Of a stretch of DNA of 8,097 nt, positions 1 to 7,611 are shown one piece after another. Both the position numbers and the translations under genes were made by a program. Source of the DNA: Bacteroidota bacterium (lineage in GTDB: Bacteria; Bacteroidota; Bacteroidia; Bacteroidales; UBA10428); NCBI GenBank assembly GCA_029268165.1, contig JAJUGM010000142.1, positions 1-8,097 on the forward strand, written 5' to 3'. Within the stretch, counting starts at the first letter, position 1. Each line of letters starts with the position of its first letter. A model generated the notes under the pieces. That model was not told the origin of the DNA. It worked only from the letters and a program-made list of their open reading frames with translations, and did not search any database.

Positions 1-3000
1 AATCAGATACAATTCAATTCAAAGCTCTTTTAGGTCCGGAAAGTAACAGCCTATATATTATTGAAAATGATTTATTTATTGCTTATGGCAATTGGGAGGG
101 TCTGGAATATAAATGTGTTTTACAGCTTTCGAAGACTAGTCTGAGTTGGCAATGGAGCATAAATATAAAAAACCAGACTGATGATATAGTCGAGATCGAT
201 TTGATTTATGTTCAGGATGTCGGACTTAAATCAATAACAACAGGCCTAATTAATGAATATTATGTAAGCCAGTATATTGAGCGACGCATTTTGATGGATA
301 AAAACTATGGTTCCGTCTTGTGTTGCCGTCAGAATATGAAAGAGTCCGTTGGTAATCCCTGGTTGATGCTGGCATGTAAAAACGGGGCAACCGCAGCCAG
401 CACTGATGGTATGCAGTTTTATGGCAATACGTTCCGGGAAACAGGAATCCCTGAGGGTCTGCTTATTAACCATCTGGGTGGTGAATATTCAGGAGAATCA
501 TCTATTGTTGCCTTACAGGAAAAGGCATATTATATATCTGCAGGACAGAATTATAATAGCATTTTTGTTGCAACTTATTTACCCAATCATTCTGAAGCAA
601 CTTCATATAATGACCTGAAACAATTACCATATCTTATGTCTGAATTTGAAGATGTCAAAATATCTCAATATAAACACTGGTCATTTCTACCGGAAATAAA
701 CCTGTTTAATACGTCTAAATTTCTTCCGGTTAATGACTTAAATGATAAAGAACTTGAAATATTTTTTGGTAATGACAGACGTTTCTCCGAAGAAGAAAAT
801 GGTCAATTGTTGTCTTTTTTCTGTAAGGAACATTGTCATGTCGTTTTGCGAGCAAAGGAAATAAAGGTCGATCGACCGCATGCGCATATTATGCAAGCTA
901 AGGCTGATTACATTCCGGATGAGAATATTGTATCCACCACTTCGTTTGCATATGGTGTTTTTAATTCACATCTCACCCAAGGTAATACTAATTTCAACAT
1001 TTTGCTTTCTGTGTGTTCCAATCCTTTTAATCTGGAGCATGAAACAGGCCAACGGATTTTAGTAGAAATAGGTAACCAGATATATTTACTTGGAATTCCT
1101 TCTGCTTTTGAGATGGGACTGAATCATTGCCGGTGGATCTATAAACATGGTGATTATTGTTTTCAGGTTCGAACATGGACATCTAAAAAGTTTCCACAGG
1201 TTAATATGGATTTTAAAGTAATATGTGGTAAAAATGTCAGATTATTGATAACCCATCATTTTGATGTTGCTAATGGTTGGAAAATTTATCCAGGAGATGC
1301 ATCAGATGAATATATCGTTAAACCGGGTGTGGAAAGTATGATTGCTGGTAAATTTCCGAATGCACAATTTCGTATAATAATTCAAAGTATAAATGCATGT
1401 TACAAAGCTTGCGGCGATGAGGTAATTTACAGAGATAAAAGAAATCACGGGAACTCTTTATTTGTTCTTGATGTTTGTGATACCTCTTACTTTTGTATGA
1501 GTTTCGCTGGTGAAGTATGCTCACGGACTAAACTGGTAACAATTGAAAATCCTGATAGCCAGTGGCTTTCTGACACTCAGGATGCACACGTTGCATGGCA
1601 GGGCCTATGCCTCAACTTGAGGCTAAAACATAATCAGGAAGACATTGCAGCCATTCAGGAAATCCTGCCATGGTATTGCATGAATGCCATCACTCATTAT
1701 TTAACCCCTTATGGATTGGAACAATTCAGCGGAGCAGCATGGGGCACACGTGATGTAACCCAGGGGCCTTTTGATTTGCTTTTATGTATGGGAAAATATG
1801 AAGCAGCCAAAAAGGTATTACGCATAGTATTTTCCAATCAGAATCCCGATGGAGGCTGGCCGCAATGGTGGATGTTCGACAGCTACTCGAATGTCAGGGC
1901 AGACAGTTCACATGGGGATGTTATGTACTGGTGTATCATTGCTCTCTGTAATTATATTAAAGTAACCAGTGACATAGCTTTCCTCTATGAGATTTTACCA
2001 TATTATCATGAAAAAGATGTTCATAATACTGAAAAAACAACATTAAGTGAACATATTGATAGACTTATTGCAAAGGTTATTGACTCATTTATTCCTGGTA
2101 CTGCGCTTGTACCTTTTGGAGGGGGCGATTGGAATGATTCACTCCAGCCTGTCAACAAAGAATTGGCTCAACGCCTGATATCAAGCTGGACAGTCGAAAT
2201 GAATTTCCATGCTTTTTCTCAATATCAGCATGTTTGTGAGTTGATTGGTGAAACAAGTAAAGCTAAAGCTTTACAGGAAATCTGTAGCAAGATAAAAGCA
2301 GATTTTAATAAATATCTTGTCAGAAAAGGAGTCGTTGCAGGATATGGATTGATTGAAGAAGATGGTAATATCAGCCTGTTGTTTCATCCAGATGACAATA
2401 AGACTAATATTCATTACAGTATATTGCCGATGAATCGCGGTATAATCAGTGAAATATTCACCGAAGAACAGGCTGTTTACCATCAGAATCTGATTGAAAA
2501 ATACCTGAAAGGACCTGACGGAGCTCGTCTCATGGATCGCCCTCTTAAATACAGGGGTGGTATTCAAATGCTTTTTAAGAGAGCAGAAAGCAGTACATTT
2601 TTTGGACGGGAGATAGGTTTAATGTATTTTCATGAACATATTCGTTATGCAGAATCATTAGCACGAACAGGAAGAGCAGAGGCTTTCTTAAAAGCACTTC
2701 ATCAGGTTATTCCTATTCATTACAGGGATATTGTACCCTGTGGGGATATTCGCCAATCCAACTGTTATTATAGCAGTTCAGACACCATATTTAAAAATCG
2801 TTATGAAGCCGATGAACATTACAATGAAGTAATCTCAGGTAAAAAGGCCCTTAAAGGCGGATGGCGGGTTTATTCTAGTGGCCCGGGCATCTATATTAAT
2901 TTAATTGTAACTCGATTGCTTGGCATTAGGCTAGAGTTTGGAAATATAATTATTGATCCGGTAATGCCCTATTCCTTAGACGGATTGTCTGCTTTCATTA

Positions 3001-3200
3001 ATCTAATGGGTTATCAAATAAACTTTATTTATGCAGTTAAGGAAAATAACTTCAGTCCTAACGCTATTTATATCAATGGTAAATCTGTTAAATTTATTAC
3101 TGAAAATTTTAAATATCGTAAGGGTGGAGTAGTTATTCCTTTTGATCAATTTCGGTCAATGTTAAATCAAGTGTATAATATTGTTGAAATTAAAATATGA
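1..3200 (+). CDS. GH94-family glycoside phosphorylase, 1,2-beta-oligoglucan phosphorylase-like (5' partial)
   Basis: The frame is open from the first in-frame codon at position 3 to the TGA at 3198-3200, giving 1065 visible residues. A TTG at 201 could be taken as a start, but the 66 codons before it read as family sequence (LLGPES, WEGLEYKC, then IYVQDVGL), so the true start lies upstream of the window, probably several dozen residues away. Family signatures in order: NEYYVSQYIE (252-281), TDGMQFYG (402-425), WPQWWMFD (1857-1880), HGD (1911-1919), GGGDWNDSLQP with the probable catalytic Asp of GH94 (DWND, 2127-2138), FGREIGL (2601-2621) and SSGPGIYIN (from 2874). GH94 enzymes cleave beta-glucosidic bonds with inorganic phosphate to give sugar 1-phosphates. 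The stand-alone form of about 1100 residues with N-terminal sandwich, (alpha/alpha)6 barrel and C-terminal sheet fits the 1,2-beta-oligoglucan phosphorylase branch and the GH94 part of cyclic beta-1,2-glucan synthase (NdvB). No membrane segments are visible, so it is probably cytoplasmic, although the N-terminus is unseen. Family call strong; substrate inferred. A secreted enzyme gene follows after 81 bp, likely in the same operon. Confidence 0.88.
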   Translation, partial: SDTIQFKALLGPESNSLYIIENDLFIAYGNWEGLEYKCVLQLSKTSLSWQWSINIKNQTDDIVEIDLIYVQDVGLKSITTGLINEYYVSQYIERRILMDKNYGSVLCCRQNMKESVGNPWLMLACKNGATAASTDGMQFYGNTFRETGIPEGLLINHLGGEYSGESSIVALQEKAYYISAGQNYNSIFVATYLPNHSEATSYNDLKQLPYLMSEFEDVKISQYKHWSFLPEINLFNTSKFLPVNDLNDKELEIFFGNDRRFSEEENGQLLSFFCKEHCHVVLRAKEIKVDRPHAHIMQAKADYIPDENIVSTTSFAYGVFNSHLTQGNTNFNILLSVCSNPFNLEHETGQRILVEIGNQIYLLGIPSAFEMGLNHCRWIYKHGDYCFQVRTWTSKKFPQVNMDFKVICGKNVRLLITHHFDVANGWKIYPGDASDEYIVKPGVESMIAGKFPNAQFRIIIQSINACYKACGDEVIYRDKRNHGNSLFVLDVCDTSYFCMSFAGEVCSRTKLVTIENPDSQWLSDTQDAHVAWQGLCLNLRLKHNQEDIAAIQEILPWYCMNAITHYLTPYGLEQFSGAAWGTRDVTQGPFDLLLCMGKYEAAKKVLRIVFSNQNPDGGWPQWWMFDSYSNVRADSSHGDVMYWCIIALCNYIKVTSDIAFLYEILPYYHEKDVHNTEKTTLSEHIDRLIAKVIDSFIPGTALVPFGGGDWNDSLQPVNKELAQRLISSWTVEMNFHAFSQYQHVCELIGETSKAKALQEICSKIKADFNKYLVRKGVVAGYGLIEEDGNISLLFHPDDNKTNIHYSILPMNRGIISEIFTEEQAVYHQNLIEKYLKGPDGARLMDRPLKYRGGIQMLFKRAESSTFFGREIGLMYFHEHIRYAESLARTGRAEAFLKALHQVIPIHYRDIVPCGDIRQSNCYYSSSDTIFKNRYEADEHYNEVISGKKALKGGWRVYSSGPGIYINLIVTRLLGIRLEFGNIIIDPVMPYSLDGLSAFINLMGYQINFIYAVKENNFSPNAIYINGKSVKFITENFKYRKGGVVIPFDQFRSMLNQVYNIVEIKI

Positions 3201-3281
3201 TAGCTTTAAATATAATATTTTGTAATAAAAATGAGTCTAATTATTAATTCTTAAATTATAACCTTTTTAAAACAATTAATT

Positions 3282-5192
3282 ATGGAGAAAAAATATCTGA
3301 TATTTGTATGCGGCTGCCTTATCCTGTTTTTTACAATCTGTTCCTCTGGGCAGTCATATAGTCTAGGATGGCAGGGTACTGATTTAATTCCTCCTGACCA
3401 GTTTTCTGATGTTAACAGATGGTATACAGGTAGTTCTACAGGTGAAAGTTGTTATGTCACCACTGATACTGCAAATGTTTATCTTCACTGGAAATTTGGT
3501 AGTGGAAAAAGAAACAAATGGGCATTATGTTTCCAGATATTAAATGAGCCTATTGCATTATCAGATTTAAATATAATTGGTGTTGATGTAAAAGGTTCAC
3601 CATGCAGTTTATCCCGGCATATCAGAATTAAACTTGAAGATGGTACGAACCAATCAACTTATATTTGGCACGGATTAGCCAGTATGACACGGTGGTGTGA
3701 GAAATTAGCAGTACTTAAAAAACAATTTCAGGGATACGTTAATTGGAATAAGATTCAGGTCATTACCTTTGAAGTTTCTTCAGATGCCTCTGCTAATGAT
3801 ACACAAGTTGATTCAGGAACTGTGGTTTTCAGAAAACTTCAGTTTGCATCGGTTGATGAGTGGCAACGGGCAGTATCATTTGAAACATTAAAAGATACGA
3901 GCACTCTCGACTCAATAAAGAATCAGACACTAAGAGGAATTCTTTCACGTCAGGCTGCCAATGGCCTTTTTTATACATGGCTTGAAGATAAAACATCATT
4001 TTTATATGGACATGGACTAATTTTAAAAATTCTTTCCATCGAAGGTCAATGGAATCAATCTATACCATTAAACGTTTATGCTGAGGCTGCGGAAAAACTT
4101 GCTTTATTTCTTGTAAGCCATCAGGATCCTAAAGGTTTTTGGCCAAGAGCATGGAATACAGATGACGGAACCATAAGAACTTATGTTGAGGAATACGATG
4201 GCACTGTCTGGATGGGAGATTTTCCATGGATAATAACAGGTTTAGTGAACTATTATGCAAAATCAGGCGATGAACGTGTGCTAAATGCTATCCAGAAAGC
4301 CCGATCATTTTTATATAATCTTATAGATTCAAACGGGCGATTATACACCCTGAATATATATACTGATACCAAATATGAAGTTACCAGCGTTGAGGCGTAT
4401 GCAGCAGCTATCCTTAGTGTGTATGAATTAGGCGATTCTGCTAAAGCAAATGCAATGTTGAATTATATTTCTTCCAAAACATGGGATAATAATCTGAAAT
4501 ATTGGCAAGAAGCAATTAATTTCCCACGTCCTGTTTTATTTGCCAATACTTGGATGGCACAGTTAATATATAACACACCTGATTATTATAAAGCTACTGA
4601 TGCTCTTTCATTTGTAGGAAAAACGCTATTTACAAAAGGTCCTGGAAGTCCTGAAGGATTTGATGGAATTGGCCCTGTTGCAACCTGGTACGAAGGAACG
4701 CTATCGTATATTTGTGCGGGTGGGCCAGGCAGTCAGATGTTGTTTGATTCCATAGTAAAATACAGGTATGCTGATGGTACTATTCCTGCTTACAATGATA
4801 ATTTTGGAGGGAAGGTAGATGTTTGGGCTGTTGACTGGTCGAGCCTCGACGGAACTGCATGGTTATACTATGCAGCCGCAAAGAGTTCTCCTTTTAGGAT
4901 ATTTTATAAATCTCCTGATATTCCTTACGGGTTAAGTTTTATTAACAACGCATCAATTAGTATTTACCCCAATCCCAGTACGGGTGAATTTTCAATTATT
5001 CATAATGATCAACTCTGTGATATTAATAATATTTCAATATTTAATGTATTGGGTGTTCCTGTTGTAAAATATTCGCAAAAGAATATTCAAAAGCCTTTTA
5101 CCATTAATTTATCACATTGTAAACAAGGGATTTATTATATATTAATTGAAACAAATAAAGATTTTATAACAAGCAAAATTGAAATTTTATAA
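3282..5192 (+). CDS. T9SS-secreted putative glycan-active enzyme, helical-barrel domain, family not recognised
   Basis: 636 residues, ATG at 3282, stop TAA at 5190. Residues about 1-27 form a signal peptide (MEKK followed by a hydrophobic stretch); Cys20 lacks a proper lipobox, so signal peptidase I cleavage is more likely than lipidation. Residues about 28-190 alternate like a beta-sandwich (galactose-binding, CBM11 or CIA30-like) and end in VFRKLQFASVDEW. Residues about 200-545 contain repeating helix pairs with aromatic and acidic loops (FWPRAWNTDDG near 286-296, EEYDGTVWMGDFPW near 303-316, TSVEAYAAA near 368, GFDGIGPVATWYEG near 459-472, DGTAWLYYAA near 523-532), typical of (alpha/alpha)6 glycoside hydrolases or lyases. 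Residues about 558-636 are a T9SS type A sorting domain: IYPNPSTGEF, then an IFNVLG strand, QGIYYILI and a KIEIL end. I cannot assign a CAZy family. Acidic residues around 303-313 and 369 are candidates for catalysis only. Placement 81 bp after a GH94 phosphorylase suggests it produces oligosaccharides outside the cell. No good Bacteroidetes -7/-33 promoter is seen in 3201-3281, favouring co-transcription. Confidence 0.85.
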   Translation: MEKKYLIFVCGCLILFFTICSSGQSYSLGWQGTDLIPPDQFSDVNRWYTGSSTGESCYVTTDTANVYLHWKFGSGKRNKWALCFQILNEPIALSDLNIIGVDVKGSPCSLSRHIRIKLEDGTNQSTYIWHGLASMTRWCEKLAVLKKQFQGYVNWNKIQVITFEVSSDASANDTQVDSGTVVFRKLQFASVDEWQRAVSFETLKDTSTLDSIKNQTLRGILSRQAANGLFYTWLEDKTSFLYGHGLILKILSIEGQWNQSIPLNVYAEAAEKLALFLVSHQDPKGFWPRAWNTDDGTIRTYVEEYDGTVWMGDFPWIITGLVNYYAKSGDERVLNAIQKARSFLYNLIDSNGRLYTLNIYTDTKYEVTSVEAYAAAILSVYELGDSAKANAMLNYISSKTWDNNLKYWQEAINFPRPVLFANTWMAQLIYNTPDYYKATDALSFVGKTLFTKGPGSPEGFDGIGPVATWYEGTLSYICAGGPGSQMLFDSIVKYRYADGTIPAYNDNFGGKVDVWAVDWSSLDGTAWLYYAAAKSSPFRIFYKSPDIPYGLSFINNASISIYPNPSTGEFSIIHNDQLCDINNISIFNVLGVPVVKYSQKNIQKPFTINLSHCKQGIYYILIETNKDFITSKIEIL

Positions 5193-5249
5193 AAATTTTT
5201 TTTATTTAAACTCTGGAGTATAAAATTTTTTTAACATTATGATAATGAT

Positions 5250-5305
5250 GTTTTGTTGAAACGGGAAATAACTCTTTTTATGAGTTATTCTCGTTTCAAC
5301 AAAAC
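5250..5305. repeat. Long near-perfect inverted repeat (hairpin) at the transposase 3' end
   Basis: The left arm 5250-5274 and right arm 5282-5305 are reverse complements except for one mismatch and one extra A in the left arm; the loop is 7 nt (TTTTTAT). The outer 14 bp (GTTTTGTTGAAACG) pair perfectly. The right arm, read on the minus strand, encodes the last transposase residues LLKRE and its stop codon, so the left arm is an inverted copy of coding sequence. It lies 57 bp after the stop of the T9SS gene and between two convergent units. It could act as a two-way transcription terminator, but neither side has a clear U-tract after the stem. Alternatively it is a recombination or replication product made during decay of the insertion sequence. 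Confidence 0.85.
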
Positions 5306-5961
5306 CACAAGTTCTTTGAACAGTTGTTCTTCCGACTTTTCATCGCCATTCGCATTCCTTTATGTGAATGCCAAAATGGGTTTTCACTCCATTGAATTTG
5401 GACAGTCGCCTTTTGGTATAACTCCAACAAGATTCCATGCTATTTATGTGAACCCCTTTGCCATCAGAAAAATACTTGGACTTGTTAACTTTGAAATGTT
5501 TATTGTAGCCTATTTCAACTAGCCCATCATACCCCCTCCACACATCGGAGTAAACAATCGCATTCAAGCATACACGCTTAAGAATTACCTGTTGAAGCGA
5601 TTTACAACTGCTGTCGGGGATGAGTTCAGTGTAAACTTCTCCGTTACGTTCGAATGCATCAAAAACTTAACGCCTCCATGTGCCCCGACCTCTTTTGTGA
5701 ATGCCCACTTTGCCCCCTTATCCGCTTAGAACCAAAGTAGGCCTCATCAAATTCTACTTCTTTAGTAAACAGCATCGCCTGAAGGGTCTCTATCCTTGAA
5801 CGATAAATGGCTTCCCGAAATAATTTGTACAATCGATTTATCGTATTCCGGTTAATCCCCAGTAGGTATGTGCTTTTAGTTGTATCCATATCGGCACAAA
5901 AATGTCGAAGAACTTTTATTAACTTGTAATCGCTAATTTTACTATATTTTATAAGGCTCAT
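5285..5961 (-). pseudogene. IS1595-family (IS1016-like) transposase, frameshifted remnant
   Basis: Read on the minus strand, the gene starts at ATG 5961 and would encode about 225 residues, the length of the short IS1016-type transposases that lack an N-terminal zinc ribbon. Residues 1-50 look like a helix-turn-helix (GINRNTINRLYKLFRE). The DDE-type catalytic core is split over frames: VEFDEAYFG (first Asp at 5746-5748), then VYSDVWRGYDG (second Asp at 5544-5546) and HINSMESCW (Asn at 5442-5444, Glu at 5433-5435), followed by TKRRLSKFNG and HIKECEWR. The first frame runs to a TGA at 5659. Homology moves to another frame near 5690-5715 (KRGRG), where a TAA at 5667-5669 interrupts it before VFDAFERNGEVYTELIP. 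A second shift near 5340 changes the frame again to SEEQLFKELVVLLKRE, ending at TAA 5285-5287. With two shifts and a stop the gene cannot make a normal transposase. No sign of a single programmed frameshift explains all three lesions. Confidence 0.85.
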
Positions 5962-6000
5962 AGAACAAAGTCAAAAACTTTTCATAGTTTTAAGCCTTAT

Positions 6001-6022
6001 TAATTTTAAATTTAATTTTAAA
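6001..6022. repeat. Short AT-rich direct repeat downstream of metY
   Basis: The 10-mer TAATTTTAAA occurs twice (6001-6010 and 6013-6022), separated by TT, in the 75-bp gap between the metY stop and the insertion sequence. The centre is also palindromic (TTAAATTTAA). It contains no GC-rich stem, so it is not a clear terminator. In such AT-rich sequence it may be chance. Confidence 0.4.
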
Positions 6023-6036
6023 CGGATTCTTGAGTA

Positions 6037-7341
6037 TCATTTTAATGCCTCTGATATTGCTTGTCTCAGATCTTCTTTGATATCCTCAATATGCTCTGTT
6101 CCAACCGACAGGCGCAATTGTCCCGGTACTACACCGGTTAGTTTTTGCTCATCAATTGACAGTTGCTCATGGGTAGTTGAACTGGGATGTATAATCAGTG
6201 TTTTTGAATCGCCTACATTAGCCAGGTGACTGATTAGTTTAACATTATTGACGAGTTTGTCGGCTGCTTTTTTACCTCCCCTGATATTAAAAGTCAGTAC
6301 ACCACCATATCCTCTTTTGAGGTATTTTTTTGCAAGTGCATGGTAAGGGCTGCTTTCCAGTCCGGGATAACTTACTTCTTCCACCCAGGGTTGTTTTTCG
6401 AGCCAATGTGCCAGTTCAAGTGCGTTTTGTGCAATCCTTTCGAGCCTTAACGACAGTGTTTCAAGTCCCTGCAGAAGCAAAAAGGCATTAAACGGGCTAA
6501 GCGCAGGTCCGTAATCACGAAGTCCCTCAACACGCGCCCGAATAATAAATGCCATATTACCAAACGGACTGCCTTCACCAAAAGCGTCCCAGAACCTTAA
6601 TCCATGGTATCCTTCCGAAGGTTCGGTGAATTGCGGAAATTTGCCATTCCCCCAGTTGAAATTGCCTGCATCAACAATAACGCCGCCAATACTTGTCCCA
6701 TGCCCGCCGATCCACTTTGTTGCCGATTCCACAACAATATTTGCTCCGTGTTCGATAGGCCTGAAATAATAACCGGCCCCGCCAAATGTGTTATCAACAA
6801 TAAGCGGAATACCATGTTTCCTTGCAGTTTCAGCAATGGCATTAAAATCGGGAATGTTGAAACGCGGATTCCCGATTGTTTCAATATATAATGCCTTGGT
6901 TTTACTGTCAATCAGTTTTTCAAACGCCTGAGGGTCATCGCCTTCAACAAACCTGACCTGTATGCCAAGCCTTTTAAACTGTACTTTAAACTGATTATAG
7001 GTTCCTCCGTATAAGTATGATGTTGAAACCAGGTTATCGCCACTCTCAAGAATATTGGTAATTGCCAGAAACTGGGCAGCCTGACCTGATGAGGTTGCCA
7101 GGGCGGCCACACCGCCTTCAAGCGCTGCTATTCGTTTCTCAAATACATCTGTTGTCGGATTCATGATGCGCGTATAAATATTTCCGAATTCCTTCAGACC
7201 GAACAACCGGGCTGCATGTTCAGAGTCATTAAACAAGTAAGATGAGGTTTGGTAAATAGGCACAGCCCTTGAATTTGTTACAGGATCAACCTGTTGGCCT
7301 GCATGTAATTGTAGGGTTTCAAATCTGTATTGTGCTGACAT
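6037..7341 (-). CDS. metY: O-acetylhomoserine sulfhydrylase (O-acetylhomoserine aminocarboxypropyltransferase)
   Basis: 434 residues, ATG at 7341, a usual length for MetY and longer than cystathionine gamma-synthase or beta-lyase (about 380-400). It is a PLP enzyme of the Cys/Met metabolism (gamma) family. Visible signatures: opening FETLQLHAGQQVDPVTNSRAVPIYQTSSY, YTRIMNPTTDVFEKRIAALEGG (about 56-77), SSGQAAQ for cofactor phosphate contact (84-90), IVDNTFGGAGYYFRP with the PLP-ring Asp (181-195), ESATKWIGGHGTSIGG with the Schiff-base lysine K209, and C-terminal SHLANVGDSKTLIIHPSSTTH and RLSVGTEHIEDI. It converts O-acetylhomoserine plus sulfide to homocysteine and acetate in the cytoplasm, for direct sulfhydrylation in methionine synthesis. 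The start is supported by family alignment of the first residues; there is no strong ribosome binding site, only A/T-rich sequence as is normal in Bacteroidota. It is the only complete gene on this strand, with a long structured leader upstream. It is visibly more GC-rich than the carbohydrate genes. No lesions seen. Confidence 0.95.
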   Translation of the reverse strand: MSAQYRFETLQLHAGQQVDPVTNSRAVPIYQTSSYLFNDSEHAARLFGLKEFGNIYTRIMNPTTDVFEKRIAALEGGVAALATSSGQAAQFLAITNILESGDNLVSTSYLYGGTYNQFKVQFKRLGIQVRFVEGDDPQAFEKLIDSKTKALYIETIGNPRFNIPDFNAIAETARKHGIPLIVDNTFGGAGYYFRPIEHGANIVVESATKWIGGHGTSIGGVIVDAGNFNWGNGKFPQFTEPSEGYHGLRFWDAFGEGSPFGNMAFIIRARVEGLRDYGPALSPFNAFLLLQGLETLSLRLERIAQNALELAHWLEKQPWVEEVSYPGLESSPYHALAKKYLKRGYGGVLTFNIRGGKKAADKLVNNVKLISHLANVGDSKTLIIHPSSTTHEQLSIDEQKLTGVVPGQLRLSVGTEHIEDIKEDLRQAISEALK

Positions 7342-7382
7342 AATTTATAGTTATTTATTGTTAATTAATTTATTGTTATGTT

Positions 7383-7400
7383 AGCCTTCAGTCAAAGGCT
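7383..7400 (-). repeat. 6-bp hairpin in the metY leader
   Basis: AGCCTT (7383-7388) and AAGGCT (7395-7400) pair around a 6-nt loop, 41 bp before the metY start. In the metY transcript a T-rich run precedes the hairpin, so this is not a terminator for metY. In the plus direction it is followed by TTTTAAAA, a weak terminator shape, but no plus-strand gene ends here. A role in leader folding with the upstream element is possible but unproven. Confidence 0.5.
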
Positions 7401-7499
7401 TTTAAAAAATAAAAAAAAACTATTCATCGGTTTTTATGTCCGAAATAAAATAATATGGATGTAAAGCTAAAAAGAAAGAATGAAAGAATTACATATAAC

Positions 7500-7588
7500 A
7501 ACAGTAACACAACCCGTAAGCGCAATGATACTGTATAAAAGCAGTATCAATTATATGGGAAATAATAATTTTAGGTTGTGTTACTGTT
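7500..7588. repeat. 89-bp palindromic element: 15-bp perfect terminal inverted repeat with nested hairpin
   Basis: AACAGTAACACAACC at 7500-7514 is the exact reverse complement of 7574-7588. At the centre TGATACTG (7526-7533) pairs with CAGTATCA (7542-7549) around an 8-nt loop, giving a nested stem. The linkers between the stems (11 and 24 nt) are largely unpaired. The element lies in the predicted 5' leader of metY, starting just after the candidate promoter. It could be a structured RNA (an attenuator or an unrecognised riboswitch with a long closing stem), a DNA binding target, or a miniature palindromic mobile element. No clear flanking duplication was found to support the last. Confidence 0.85.
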
Positions 7589-7611
7589 ATCATTTTATAT
7601 CAGTTTGCTGT

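Larger units (their letters stand above)
5231..5996 (-). mobile_element. Decayed IS1595-family insertion sequence, approximate limits
   Basis: Limits are estimated from weak terminal similarity. The right end, read inward on the minus strand from 5996, begins GGC-TTAAAACTATGAAAA. The left end has TTAACATTATGATAA at 5231-5245. The TTAA-onward 15-mers share 11 positions. A size of about 770 bp suits an IS1016-type element, and a GG start is common in IS1595-family ends. No matching 8-bp target duplication could be found next to these points, so the true boundaries may differ by tens of bases. The element sits between the T9SS gene and metY and disrupts neither. Confidence 0.4.

Noticed and set aside
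201..203. TTG as the start of the GH94 protein
   Set aside because: The upstream 66 codons are open and read as family sequence leading into the IYVQDVGL motif, so the gene begins outside the window.
866..877. Perfect 12-bp palindrome GGTCGATCGACC
   Set aside because: It lies inside the GH94 coding frame (K-V-D-R-P) with normal flanking codons; a single short palindrome in 8 kb is expected by chance.
3282..3360. Lipoprotein signal at Cys20
   Set aside because: The preceding residues (FTI) do not fit a lipobox, and the protein carries a T9SS sorting domain that usually follows a standard signal peptide.
5253..5522. Plus-strand 89-residue open frame
   Set aside because: It runs antisense to the transposase remnant and through the hairpin; its translation shows no protein-like pattern.
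5667..5715. Programmed ribosomal frameshift in the transposase
   Set aside because: The new frame contains a TAA only about ten codons after the shift, and a second unrelated shift follows near 5340; decay explains this better.
5951..6000. 8-bp inverted repeat ATAAGGCT/AGCCTTAT as terminator or IS end
   Set aside because: The arms are 34 nt apart, one overlaps the first transposase codons, and there is no U-tract; likely chance.
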